23,649 bases of DNA from Saprospiraceae bacterium (GCA_025455635.1 JALOMF010000005.1:1-23649), one strand, 5' to 3'. Positions 14,347 to 21,218 are shown, numbered from the stretch's first letter. Program-made: numbers and translations. The notes: generated by a model not told the origin, from the sequence alone.

Positions 14347-15366
14347 ATGCGCAGCGTCATCCTCCATACCCTTTTCTGGCTGCTCTACCTCGTGTCGGAG
14401 TACTTCGCCAACCTGTACCATACCCGGCCGGGGGAGGCTAAGTGGTTCCTGCTGTCGTCGGTGGCGTACCTACCTGCGTTGCTGTTGGCGACGTATTTTT
14501 TGGCGCTCTGGGCCGTGCCCCGGTACTTGAAGGCGAAGCGTTGGCCGTTGTTCCTGCTGAGTGTGGCGGTGGCGGGCGTTTTCCTTTTTTATGCAAGGAT
14601 AAAATGGGAGGAACTGCTCATCTACCTCGTGAACGGCGAGCGCTTCGACATGCCAGCGGCCAAACTGCTGAAGAACATCATCCGTGACTACTCGGTGGTG
14701 GCGCTCGGCGTCTGCGTCTATATCATCGGCGACTACCGCCGCAACCAGCAACTGAACGAACAGCTCATACGGGCCAAGGCCGAAGCGGAAATCAAGCTGC
14801 TGAAGGGGCAGCTCCACCCGCATTTCCTATTCAATTCCCTGAACAATATCTACAGCCTCGCCCTCTCCAAATCCGACCTCACTGCCGACAGCATCCTGCG
14901 CCTGACCGAACTGCTCGACTACCTCGTTTACCGGGCAAACCAAGACAAGGTGCCCCTCTCGAAAGAGGTGCAGTTGCTCGAAAACTACGTGGATTTGGAA
15001 AAACTCCGCCACGGCGAAAAGCTTCAGGTCGAAATGGACATCGCCCCGCTGAACGACGGCCAGTTGGTGGCCCCGCTCATCCTGCTGCCCTTCGCCGAGA
15101 ACTGCTTCAAGCATGGCGGCCCCGCTGCGGATGGGGTTTTTAGGATAAATATCGCCTTGCGCAGCGATGCCAACAAGGTGGTGTTCCAAATTGCGAACAG
15201 CAAAAAGCCAAGAAAAACGGAGACCGCCCCCGGTGGCATCGGCTTGGAAAATATCCGCCAGCGCCTTACCTTGCTCTACCCCAATCGGCACAAGCTGGAG
15301 ATAGTGGACGGGGCGAAATGGTATGAAGTGCAGTTGGAAATCAAGCTGAGGGATGAGGAGTTGTGA
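14347..15366 (+). CDS. LytS/YehU-type sensor histidine kinase
   Basis: This 339-residue membrane kinase has four predicted helices (about 4-23, 33-56, 66-83, 112-128) followed by a short coiled linker (131-152). The His_kinase domain (PF06580 type) has the H-box LKGQLHPHFLFNSLNNIYSLAL, with H159 the expected phosphorylated residue. The ATPase part has an N-box LLPFAENCFKHG (N252) and the glycine motif GGIGLENIRQRL (296-307). The frame is open to 14314, but the extra 11 residues are encoded by the palindromic repeat, so the ATG at 14347 is preferred. The LytTR response regulator follows 187 bases downstream and is the obvious partner. The two form a common Bacteroidota two-component pair; the signal sensed is unknown. 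Confidence 0.93.
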   Translation: MRSVILHTLFWLLYLVSEYFANLYHTRPGEAKWFLLSSVAYLPALLLATYFLALWAVPRYLKAKRWPLFLLSVAVAGVFLFYARIKWEELLIYLVNGERFDMPAAKLLKNIIRDYSVVALGVCVYIIGDYRRNQQLNEQLIRAKAEAEIKLLKGQLHPHFLFNSLNNIYSLALSKSDLTADSILRLTELLDYLVYRANQDKVPLSKEVQLLENYVDLEKLRHGEKLQVEMDIAPLNDGQLVAPLILLPFAENCFKHGGPAADGVFRINIALRSDANKVVFQIANSKKPRKTETAPGGIGLENIRQRLTLLYPNRHKLEIVDGAKWYEVQLEIKLRDEEL

Positions 15367-15373
15367 CAAAGTT

Positions 15374-15500
15374 TTTTTTGACGTTGAAAGACGCTGGTTT
15401 TTATGATTTTTTATGTTTTGGCGACTTCGTCACCTTTTTCCACCGAAGGTGGGAAAGCATAATGAATCATAAAAAACCAGCGTCTTTCAGCGTCAAAAAA
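15374..15500. repeat. Long hairpin element between kinase and regulator genes
   Basis: The arm at 15374-15408 and the inverted arm at 15465-15500 match over 34 of 36 positions (one substitution, one extra A). Both contain GAAAGACGCTGG or its complement. Inside, CCACC (15440-15444) and GGTGG (15448-15452) plus flanking T/A pairs form a second short hairpin with a GAA loop. The element fills most of the gap between the kinase stop (15366) and the regulator start (15554). It could be a non-autonomous mobile element or an attenuating hairpin in the shared transcript. Confidence 0.75.
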
Positions 15501-15502
15501 CC

Positions 15503-15519
15503 ATTTTGCGAAGCAAAAT
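15503..15519. repeat. Small perfect hairpin ATTTTGC-GAA-GCAAAAT
   Basis: A 7-bp perfect stem with a GAA loop lies just beyond the long hairpin, 34 bases before the regulator start codon. Nearly the same motif occurs at 7212-7228 inside the small membrane peptide gene. Confidence 0.6.
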
Positions 15520-15553
15520 CCAACCAACACCCCAACCTAAACCCATCAACACC

Positions 15554-16261
15554 ATGAAGTACAAATGCTACATCCTCGACGACGAGCCGCTGGCGCTCAA
15601 CGTCATCGAACAGCACCTGGGCCGCTTCGGGGACTTCGAGGTATGCGGCAAGAGCACCGAGCCATTGGAGGCGCTGGCGCAAATCAAGCGACTGCAGCCC
15701 GACCTGCTCTTCCTCGACATCCAGATGCCGGAACTGACGGGGCTGGAACTCATCCAGTCCATCCAGCACCGCCCCGCCATCGTGCTCACCACGGCCTACC
15801 GGGAGTTCGCCGTGGAGGGCTTCGAACTGAACGTGCTGGATTACCTCGTGAAGCCCATCCCGTTCAAGCGGTTCGTGCAGGCCATCGAGAAGTTTTTGGA
15901 GCAAAGGCTGGGGCAGTTGCCAGTGCCAGCGACATCCATTGCGGAGCAACCAATGACCGACGCCATCTTCGTAAAAGCCAACCGCAAGACCCTACGCATC
16001 CCCCTCGACGACATCCTCTTCGTGGAGGGCGTGAAGGACTACGTGAAAATCGTGCTGCCCACGCAGCGCATCCTCACCAAGGCGAGCATCGGGAATTTCA
16101 TCAAGGAACTGCCCGCCGGGCGCTTCGTGCAAGTACACAAATCGTTCATCGTGGCCAAGGCCAAGGTGACGGCCTACACGGCGCACGATATTGAAATCGG
16201 GGAAATGGTGGTGCCGATTGGGCGGCAGTACAAGGAGGGGTTTTTGAAGGAGATGGGGTAA
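15554..16261 (+). CDS. LytTR-family response regulator
   Basis: This 235-residue regulator has a receiver domain at 3-118. It has the acidic pair D9/D10, phospho-acceptor D55 in LLFLDIQMPE, T79/T80 and K100 in YLVKPIPF. After a linker comes a LytTR DNA-binding domain at about 135-235 (IFVKANRKTLRIPLDDILFVEGVKDYVKIVLP ... FVQVHKSFIVAKAKV). The frame is open to 15506, but the start at 15554 (MKYKCYILDDEP) is the normal one for the family. It is the likely partner of the kinase at 14347-15366. LytTR proteins bind paired short repeats. No clear site was identified, though the GTT-containing 10-bp repeats at 3871-3911 are worth comparing. Confidence 0.94.
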   Translation: MKYKCYILDDEPLALNVIEQHLGRFGDFEVCGKSTEPLEALAQIKRLQPDLLFLDIQMPELTGLELIQSIQHRPAIVLTTAYREFAVEGFELNVLDYLVKPIPFKRFVQAIEKFLEQRLGQLPVPATSIAEQPMTDAIFVKANRKTLRIPLDDILFVEGVKDYVKIVLPTQRILTKASIGNFIKELPAGRFVQVHKSFIVAKAKVTAYTAHDIEIGEMVVPIGRQYKEGFLKEMG

Positions 16262-16306
16262 TTATGACCCGATGGAGCGCATTATTTGATGTGGTTATTG
16301 ATTAAA

Positions 16307-16455
16307 GATATAAGATTGACGATATAAGATTTAAGATTTGTGGCGCCGAGCCAAACTCGAAATGCTCGTTTTTTATTGATAAATTGTCAATCGTTATTTC
16401 AACAAATCTGCCAATAAATCTTATATTGTACGTCTTAAATCTTATATCGTAAATC
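16307..16455. repeat. AT-rich palindromic element (GATATAAGATT family, copy 2)
   Basis: The segment 16314-16336 and the inverted segment 16433-16455 match at 22 of 23 positions (core CGATATAAGATTTAAGA). Further ATATAAGATT units extend both arms (16307-16340 and 16416-16455). It lies between the convergent response regulator (stop 16261) and DUF1801 gene (stop 16490), and may serve as a shared transcription end. Confidence 0.7.
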
Positions 16456-16489
16456 AAAAAAACCAAACCTATAATTCCTCCATTCTAAA

Positions 16490-16849
16490 TCAGGGGCAAG
16501 CCACCCGCACCGCTTCCCGCACTACCCTATCCAGTTCCGGCAGCCGCTCCTGCACCTCCGCCGCCGAGCGGAAATAAGCGATGCGCCGGTCCTTCCAGTC
16601 GCCCTCCAGTATCGGCGAAGCTACCTGCACGATGCTCGGATGGTGAAACACGAGCCGGATTTCCTTTTTGTTGCTCAGGTTGAAGGTGAAGAGGTCGGCA
16701 TGGGTGTAGTAGCTCGGTGCGTTCCATTTTATGCGCTCCGCAATGGGCGGGTGCGCTGCCCGGACGGTTTGCCGGAGGAGTTCGAGTTCGGGTTTCATCG
16801 GGTGGTCGAGTTGGTCGAGCCATTGGCTTAGTTTTTCTGCGTCAGTCAT
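16490..16849 (-). CDS. DUF1801 family protein (second copy)
   Basis: This 119-residue protein has the DUF1801 core: LDHPMKPELELLRQTVRAAHPPIAERIKWNAPSYY (residues 14-48), then the strand FTFNLSNKKEIRLVFHHP and a C-terminal helical segment. It is a different branch from the DUF1801 protein at 7376-7750. Its function is unknown. The frame is open to 17203, but that region overlaps the GNAT gene; the ATG at 16849 (MTDAEKLSQWLDQLDHP) fits the family. It starts 8 bases after the GNAT gene stop, so the two form an operon with GNAT first. Confidence 0.88.
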   Translation of the reverse strand: MTDAEKLSQWLDQLDHPMKPELELLRQTVRAAHPPIAERIKWNAPSYYTHADLFTFNLSNKKEIRLVFHHPSIVQVASPILEGDWKDRRIAYFRSAAEVQERLPELDRVVREAVRVACP

Positions 16850-16857
16850 GGTGGGTT

Positions 16858-17286
16858 TTATTTTTTGTAAACATCCGGGTTGTGCCGCTCCATGAACCGT
16901 TCCGGCGCAGCGAGCGGCTTCCAATCGAACTGTCGGTACAGCCCATGCGCATCCAAAGTGCCCAGCATCCAGCGGCGCAGGCCCTGCAAATCGGGGTGCT
17001 CGTGGATAGTTTTCAGCAGCATTTTCGACAAGCCCTGCCCCCGGTGCGCTGGCAGTATGAACACATCGGCGAGGTAGGCAAAACTGGCCCGGTCGGTGAT
17101 GACCCTTGAGAAGCCCACTTGGTTTTCGCCTTGAAAAACGCCAAAGCAGAGCGAGTTTTCGATGCTTTTCCGCACGGTTTCCATGGGAATTCCCTTGCTC
17201 CAATACGAGTCCTCGCTGAGGTAGCGGTGGATGAGCGGGAGGTCGAGTAGGTTCTGGTCGGTGGAGATGATGTATTCACTCTTCAT
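16858..17286 (-). CDS. GNAT-family N-acetyltransferase
   Basis: This 142-residue protein is a complete GNAT domain. The acetyl-CoA-binding motif A is YLADVFILPAHRGQGLSKMLLKTI (71-94), with R82-G-Q-G85 forming the pyrophosphate-binding loop, and LGTLDAHGLYRQFDWKPL (108-125) is motif B. The C-terminus ends with the MERHNPDVYKK type tail of the 'tri-domain-less' bacterial GNATs often listed as YiiD/AtsE-like. The substrate is unknown. The frame is open to 17445, but this would overlap the Nudix gene on the other strand; the ATG at 17286 (MKSEYIISTD) is the natural start. It is followed by the DUF1801 gene in an operon and divergent from the Nudix gene, with a 46-base gap. Confidence 0.9.
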   Translation of the reverse strand: MKSEYIISTDQNLLDLPLIHRYLSEDSYWSKGIPMETVRKSIENSLCFGVFQGENQVGFSRVITDRASFAYLADVFILPAHRGQGLSKMLLKTIHEHPDLQGLRRWMLGTLDAHGLYRQFDWKPLAAPERFMERHNPDVYKK

Positions 17287-17290
17287 GCGG

Positions 17291-17321
17291 TAAAAATACA
17301 TTGTCCATACTTTTGCCTCAA
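17291..17321. promoter_or_regulatory. Overlapping divergent promoters of the GNAT and Nudix genes
   Basis: For the minus strand, TTG (17319-17321), 20 bases, then TATTTTTA (17291-17298) gives a near-consensus promoter. For the plus strand, TACTTTTG (17308-17315) is a perfect -7 box, 17 bases before the Nudix ATG, though without a TTG at -33. The two overlap within 46 bases, so the two leaders must be very short and the promoters may exclude each other. Confidence 0.45.
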
Positions 17322-17332
17322 AATAACATCCA

Positions 17333-17914
17333 ATGCGCAACAACGAAGTTAAAATCCAGAAAACCGAAGTCCTCTCCGACAATTGGTACACGCTCCGCAA
17401 AATCACCTTCGATTTCAAAAAGCACAACGGCACCTGGGAGACCATCAGCCGGGAAGCCTACGACCGGGGCAACGGGGCTACCATCTTGCTTTACAACCGG
17501 AAGCTGCGCACGGTCATCCTCACCCGCCAGTTCCGGATGCCAACCTACCTGAACGGCAACGAGTCGGGCATGCTCATAGAAGCCTGCGCTGGCCTGCTCG
17601 ACCGGGACAACGCCGAGGATTGCATCCGGCGGGAAACGGAGGAGGAGACGGGCTACAAAATCCATGACGTTCGCAAGGTCTTCGAGGCGTATATGTCGCC
17701 GGGGTCGGTGACGGAAATACTCTATTTTTTCACTGCCGAGTACGAGGCCAACATGAAGGTCAGCGACGGCGGCGGCCACCACGACGAGCACGAGGACATC
17801 CAAGTGCTAGAGCTGGATTTCGACGAGGCGCTGGGCATGGTGAAGTCAGGCGAAATAAAGGATGGGAAGACGATTATGCTCTTGCAGCAGCTACGGCTGG
17901 AGGGGGTGCTGTGA
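17333..17914 (+). CDS. nudK: NudK-like Nudix hydrolase (GDP-mannose pyrophosphatase type)
   Basis: This 193-residue protein closely follows E. coli NudK along its whole length. It shares LSDNWYTLRKITFDF near the N-terminus, REAYDRGNGATILLYN (40-55), RQFRMPTYLNGNESG (65-79), the Nudix box GLLDRDNAEDCIRRETEEETGY (87-108), FEAYMSPGSVTEILYFF, and a C-terminal block ALGMVKSGEIKDGKTIMLLQQL. In the Nudix box the metal-binding glutamates E101, E104 and E105 are present. NudK hydrolyses GDP-mannose and related nucleotide sugars; the exact substrate here is inferred. The start at 17333 agrees with the family. The leader is short (see the promoter entry). It is monocistronic and divergent from the GNAT gene. 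Confidence 0.9.
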   Translation: MRNNEVKIQKTEVLSDNWYTLRKITFDFKKHNGTWETISREAYDRGNGATILLYNRKLRTVILTRQFRMPTYLNGNESGMLIEACAGLLDRDNAEDCIRRETEEETGYKIHDVRKVFEAYMSPGSVTEILYFFTAEYEANMKVSDGGGHHDEHEDIQVLELDFDEALGMVKSGEIKDGKTIMLLQQLRLEGVL

Positions 17915-18008
17915 GGTATAAACCGTATGGTGGTTCAGTGAATTTTCAGTCACCTTCCAAAACATTTTCACCCAAAAACTTGTCATTTGACCTAAAACAC
18001 CAAGCCGC

Positions 18009-18587
18009 ATGATTCGCCAGCACATTGAAACCAAGATTGGCAAACCACTCACCGACGAGGAATTCGACTATTTCTCCAGCTTGCTGCGCCATAAATCGGT
18101 GGGGCCGAAGGAGGTGCTCATCCATGCTGGCGACCGTTGCAGCAAGCTGTATTTCGTGGAAAAAGGGTCGCTCCACGCCTTCCTCACCGACGATGCGGGC
18201 AATGCCCACGTGGTGCAACTGGCCTTCGAGGGGCATTGGATTTCGGACATGTACAGCTTCCACCTAGACAGGCCCGCCCTGTTCACCATCGAAACATTGG
18301 AGCATTGCGAGCTGCTTGTCTTTGAAAAAACCGCCATCGCCGAGGCTTGCGACAAGCTGCATAAGATGGAGCGCTTCTTCCGCATTTTGGCGCAAAATGC
18401 CTACGCCGCCGCCCAGTACCGCATCGCCCGAAGCTACAGCGCCGACACCGAGGCCCGCTACCTCGAACTCATTGCGAAGCACACCGACATCGTGCAGCGG
18501 GTGCCGCAGTTCCTCATCGCTTCGTACCTGGGCGTGAAGCCGCAGTCCCTCAGCCGCATCCGCAAGCAAATGGCCGAGCGGCGCTGA
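18009..18587 (+). CDS. Crp/Fnr-family transcriptional regulator
   Basis: This is a 192-residue protein with an N-terminal cyclic-nucleotide-binding-type beta-roll (about 18-115, including KSVGPKEVLIHAGDRCSKLYFVEKGSLHAF), a dimer helix (120-145) and a C-terminal helix-turn-helix (about 165-190, FLIASYLGVKPQSLSRIRKQM). It lacks the four-cysteine cluster of Fnr. The arginine-containing phosphate-binding cassette of cAMP-binding Crp is also not evident, so its ligand is unknown. This is the usual form in Bacteroidota, where these small Crp-like proteins often control an adjacent gene. Here the neighbour is a YceI gene 87 bases downstream on the same strand, possibly co-transcribed or controlled by it. 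Confidence 0.92.
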   Translation: MIRQHIETKIGKPLTDEEFDYFSSLLRHKSVGPKEVLIHAGDRCSKLYFVEKGSLHAFLTDDAGNAHVVQLAFEGHWISDMYSFHLDRPALFTIETLEHCELLVFEKTAIAEACDKLHKMERFFRILAQNAYAAAQYRIARSYSADTEARYLELIAKHTDIVQRVPQFLIASYLGVKPQSLSRIRKQMAERR

Positions 18588-18674
18588 GAACCCCCTTTTT
18601 ACGAAGTTAACTTAGGTGAATGACGCCCTCCCCGGCCTGCCCCATCTTTGCACCAGCAAATTTAAAAACGGGCA

Positions 18675-19214
18675 ATGGCCAATACGACAAAATGGGTACT
18701 CGACCCAGCGCACAGCGAAATCAATTTCACGGTAAGGCACCTGATGATTGCCAAGGTGAAGGGCGGCTTCCACCGCTTCGAGGCCACCGTGCTGTCCGAT
18801 GGCGAGGACTTCCGTAAGGCGGAGGTGACGGTGACAATTGACGCCGCCAGCCTCAGCACGAGCCAGCCCGACCGCGACGCCCATTTGCGCAGCGCCGATT
18901 TTTTTGACGTGGAAAACCACCCGACCATCACCTTCGTGGGCGGCTCCTGCTGCCGCTTCGACCCTGAGAACTACCGCTTGGCGGGCTACCTGACCATCCG
19001 GGGCGTGACGAGGGAAGTGTCCCTCGGCGTGGAGTTCGGCGGGGTGGGCAAAGACCCCTGGGGCAACGAAAAAGCGGGCTTCTCCATCACGGGCATCGTG
19101 AACCGAAACGACTACGGCCTACTTTGGAACACACCCCTCGAAACGGGCGGCGTGCTGGTGAGCGAGGAAGTGCGGATTGAATGCGAGGTGCAGTTTGTGA
19201 AACAGAAAAATTGA
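18675..19214 (+). CDS. YceI-family protein, cytoplasmic form
   Basis: This 179-residue protein is a YceI-like lipocalin-type barrel, with the classic opening WVLDPAHSEINFTVRHLMIAKVKGGFHRF (7-35), then SADFFDVENHPTITFVG (73-89), YLTIRGVTREVSL, and IVNRNDYGLLWNT. The family binds long isoprenoid-like lipids in a hydrophobic channel. There is no signal peptide, so this copy should stay in the cytoplasm, in contrast to the exported YceI protein that follows 50 bases downstream. A CATCTTTG box at about 18642-18649 is one base from the -7 consensus. The upstream Crp/Fnr gene may regulate it. Confidence 0.93.
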   Translation: MANTTKWVLDPAHSEINFTVRHLMIAKVKGGFHRFEATVLSDGEDFRKAEVTVTIDAASLSTSQPDRDAHLRSADFFDVENHPTITFVGGSCCRFDPENYRLAGYLTIRGVTREVSLGVEFGGVGKDPWGNEKAGFSITGIVNRNDYGLLWNTPLETGGVLVSEEVRIECEVQFVKQKN

Positions 19215-19264
19215 TAATTCACTCAACATCAAAATTTTATAAAATCACTAAATTTATTTTCAAC

Positions 19265-19840
19265 ATGAAAAAATTGTTTTTTCTCCCGATTTTGGCACTT
19301 GTTGCCTTCGCTTTCACGACCATCGCTGACCACACCGTGGACACAGCTGCCAGCAACATCGTCTGGAAAGGCTACAAAGTGACTGGCTCGCACACCGGCA
19401 ACGTGAAAATCAAAAACGGCTCCCTTCAAGTTCAGGATGGCGTGCTGAAAGGCGGCTCTTTTGACATTGACATGACCAGCATCACCTGCACCGACCTCGA
19501 AGGCGACATGGCTGGCAAACTGGTAGGCCACCTCAAGTCCGACGACTTTTTCGGCGCAGCCAACCACCCGACTGCCAAGTTCGTCATCACCCGTGCACTG
19601 CCACAGGACTCCAAGGGCAACTACAAAATCATTGGCAACTTGACCATCAAGGAAACCACGAAAGAAATCAAGTTCTTTGCCAATGTGACCACCACCGGCA
19701 AGCCAACTGCCACTGGCAAAATCACGATTGACCGCTCTGAGTTCAACGTGAAATATGGCTCTGGCTCGTTCTTTGATGGCCTCGGCGACAAGACCATCTA
19801 CGACGAGTTCGAACTTGACGTGAAATTGGTGAGCAAGTAA
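19265..19840 (+). CDS. YceI-family protein, exported form
   Basis: This 191-residue protein has a signal peptide (residues 1-20, MKKLFFLPILALVAFAFTTI) and a YceI domain. The motifs are TVDTAASNIVWKGYKVTGSHTGNVKIK (24-50), KSDDFFGAANHPTAKFVI, GNLTIKETTKEIKFFANV and KITIDRSEFNVKYGSGSFFDGLGDKTIYDEFELDV. The last phrase is the typical ending of the periplasmic branch in Bacteroidota. It likely binds a polyisoprenoid or similar lipid in the periplasm. The frame is open to 19181, overlapping the previous gene; the ATG at 19265 starts the signal peptide. It is only distantly similar to the YceI protein just upstream, so the pair looks like two old lineages, not a recent duplication. Confidence 0.93.
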   Translation: MKKLFFLPILALVAFAFTTIADHTVDTAASNIVWKGYKVTGSHTGNVKIKNGSLQVQDGVLKGGSFDIDMTSITCTDLEGDMAGKLVGHLKSDDFFGAANHPTAKFVITRALPQDSKGNYKIIGNLTIKETTKEIKFFANVTTTGKPTATGKITIDRSEFNVKYGSGSFFDGLGDKTIYDEFELDVKLVSK

Positions 19841-19850
19841 TTGCTGGTAA

Positions 19851-19928
19851 ATAGACATTAGACAATAGACATTAGATAATGAGCTGAATCAGTTGCTATC
19901 TAAAGTTTATTGTCTAAGGTCTAATAGC
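19851..19928. repeat. Imperfect palindrome built of TTAGACAATAGACA units
   Basis: The arms at 19851-19884 and 19895-19928 are imperfect inverted copies (both contain TTAGACAATA and TTAGATA). Each arm is made of near-direct repeats (ATTAGACA / ATAGACATTAGA). It follows the YceI stop codon by 10 bases and may act as its 3' hairpin. It is similar in architecture, but not in sequence, to the GATATAAGATT family. Confidence 0.6.
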
Positions 19929-19964
19929 TCGTTGCCCCAATCGTAAATCTTAAATCACCCAAAT

Positions 19965-19986
19965 CCCTGCCTGTCGGCAGACAGGG
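19965..19986. repeat. Palindromic repeat with CTGTCGGCAG core (copy 2)
   Basis: CCTGTC and GACAGG pair around the loop GGCA, with a further outer CCCTG/AGGG context. It ends 12 bases before the dioxygenase start codon, so it lies in its leader. See copies at 14224, 20898 and 21184. Confidence 0.7.
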
Positions 19987-19998
19987 CAAATCCACGAC

Positions 19999-20892
19999 AT
20001 GAACCGCAATCAATTCCTCAAACTCATGGCAACCATTCCGCTCGCCACTTCGGCGGTGAAACTCAGCTGCTTGGACAGCGCCACCAGCGGATTTTCCAAC
20101 ACGGACAAGATGCCCGTGCTCTTCCTCGGCCACGGCAGCCCGATGAACGCCATCGAGGAGAACGAGTTCGTGCAGGGTTTCCGGCAGGTGGGCAAGGAGA
20201 TACCCAAGCCCAACGCAATCCTCTGTATATCAGCACATTGGGAAACCAACGGCACTTGGGTAACTGCGATGGACAAGCCAAAGACCATCCACGACTTCGG
20301 TGGCTTCCCGCAGGCGCTGTTCGACCAACAGTACCCAGCGCCCGGCAGCCCTGCACTGGCCAAGGAGACCAAGGAGCTTATCAAATCCGCCCAAGTCGGG
20401 CTGGACGACCACCAGTGGGGCCTCGACCATGGCGCCTGGACAGTCATCAAGCACCTCTACCCGAACGCCGACGTGCCCATCATCCAGTTGAGCCTCGACG
20501 TCCGCCGTACCCCGCAGCAGCACTATGAATTGGCGAAGGAAATTGCGGCGCTCCGCAAAAAAGGCGTGCTCATCGTGGGCAGCGGCAACATGGTACACAA
20601 CCTGCGCATGGCCGCTTTCGACAAGATGAACCTCGACAATTATGGCTTCGACTGGGCCATCGAGGCCAATACGAAGTTCAAGCAGTTCATCGCCGACGGC
20701 GACCACCAGCGCCTCATCAACTACACGGCGGAGGGCCGCCCGTTCCAGTTGGCCGTCCCCACGCCGGAGCATTACCTGCCGCTGCTCTACACGCTGGCAT
20801 TGAAGGAGGAAAAGGACGAAATCAGCTTCTTCAACGACAAGGCAGTGGCCGGGTCGCTGACGATGACCTCGGTGCGGATTCAGGGGGCGTGA
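19999..20892 (+). CDS. DODA/YgiD-type extradiol ring-cleavage dioxygenase with N-terminal leader
   Basis: This 297-residue enzyme belongs to the LigB-type class III extradiol dioxygenases (4,5-DOPA dioxygenase, E. coli YgiD). The metal-binding histidines are H45 (LFLGHGSPMNA), H80 (CISAHWET), H200 (GNMVHNLR) and H258 (PTPEHYLP), at a near-constant offset of 23-24 from YgiD. HQWGLDHGAW (138-147) is the second signature of the family. It is expected to cleave a catecholic ring, or act on a related substrate, using Zn or Fe. The first 36 residues are an addition not found in YgiD: MNRNQFLKLMATIPLATSAVKLSC resembles a Tat signal (S-R-R-x-F-L-K) with RN in place of RR. If exported, it would be a periplasmic version. 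It follows YceI but is separated by two palindromic repeats. Confidence 0.9.
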   Translation: MNRNQFLKLMATIPLATSAVKLSCLDSATSGFSNTDKMPVLFLGHGSPMNAIEENEFVQGFRQVGKEIPKPNAILCISAHWETNGTWVTAMDKPKTIHDFGGFPQALFDQQYPAPGSPALAKETKELIKSAQVGLDDHQWGLDHGAWTVIKHLYPNADVPIIQLSLDVRRTPQQHYELAKEIAALRKKGVLIVGSGNMVHNLRMAAFDKMNLDNYGFDWAIEANTKFKQFIADGDHQRLINYTAEGRPFQLAVPTPEHYLPLLYTLALKEEKDEISFFNDKAVAGSLTMTSVRIQGA

Positions 20893-20897
20893 GTTGA

Positions 20898-20923
20898 CTT
20901 CACCTGTCTGCCGACAGGTGAAG
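20898..20923. repeat. Perfect hairpin, CTGTCGGCAG-family (copy 3), terminator-like
   Basis: CTTCACCTGTC (20898-20908) and GACAGGTGAAG (20913-20923) form a perfect 11-bp stem with the 4-base loop TGCC. It begins 5 bases after the dioxygenase stop and is followed by TTTACCC, so it may end or protect that transcript. On the complementary strand the core is the same as in the copies at 14224 and 19965. A further small hairpin, GACCAC-GAA-GTGGTC, is at 20950-20964. Confidence 0.7.
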
Positions 20924-20970
20924 TTTACCCACATCTTTTGCCCAATATAGACCACGAAGTGGTCAAATAT

Positions 20971-21137
20971 GAATAGCCCCGGGTGCAACCCGGGGTGAAA
21001 TACGAGGCGGGAACAACCCCGGAGGGGTCGAATGTTTGTTAGTAGAAGATAGGGATTTGCGTAAATGATTGACATTCAACCCCTTCGGGGTTGTTTCCCG
21101 TCTCACATGTGGCCCCGGGTTGCACCCGGGGCTATTC
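20971..21137. repeat. REP-like composite palindrome, 65-bp inverted arms
   Basis: The arm at 20971-21035 and the inverted arm at 21072-21137 match over most of their length. Each arm itself holds two hairpins: CCCCGGGT with ACCCGGGG (20977-20995; 21112-21132) and ACCCC with GGGGT (21016-21028; 21078-21092). A 36-base spacer separates the arms. It occupies the gap between the convergent dioxygenase and DUF1905 genes. Such GC-rich 'AACCCC-TTC-GGGGTT' sequences are scattered in Bacteroidota genomes; mobility is inferred. Confidence 0.8.
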
Positions 21138-21143
21138 ACGTTC

Positions 21144-21158
21144 AACCCCTTCGGGGTT
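21144..21158. repeat. Extra AACCCC-TTC-GGGGTT hairpin
   Basis: A third copy of the small hairpin seen twice in the adjacent composite palindrome (6-bp perfect stem, TTC loop), followed by TTTTTGACC. Read on the plus strand it looks like a short terminator. Confidence 0.6.
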
Positions 21159-21183
21159 TTTGACCTAACTTGTGGGTAAACCT

Positions 21184-21202
21184 CACCTGCCGACAGGCAG
21201 GG
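21184..21202. repeat. Palindromic repeat with CTGTCGGCAG core (copy 4)
   Basis: On the minus strand, CCTGCC and GGCAGG pair around TGTC. It lies 17 bases after the stop of the DUF1905/YdeI-like gene in that gene's own direction, so it may mark its transcript end. The pair 20898 and 21184 flank the composite REP-like palindrome on both sides. Confidence 0.65.
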
Positions 21203-21218
21203 ATTGTGGATTAACGAT

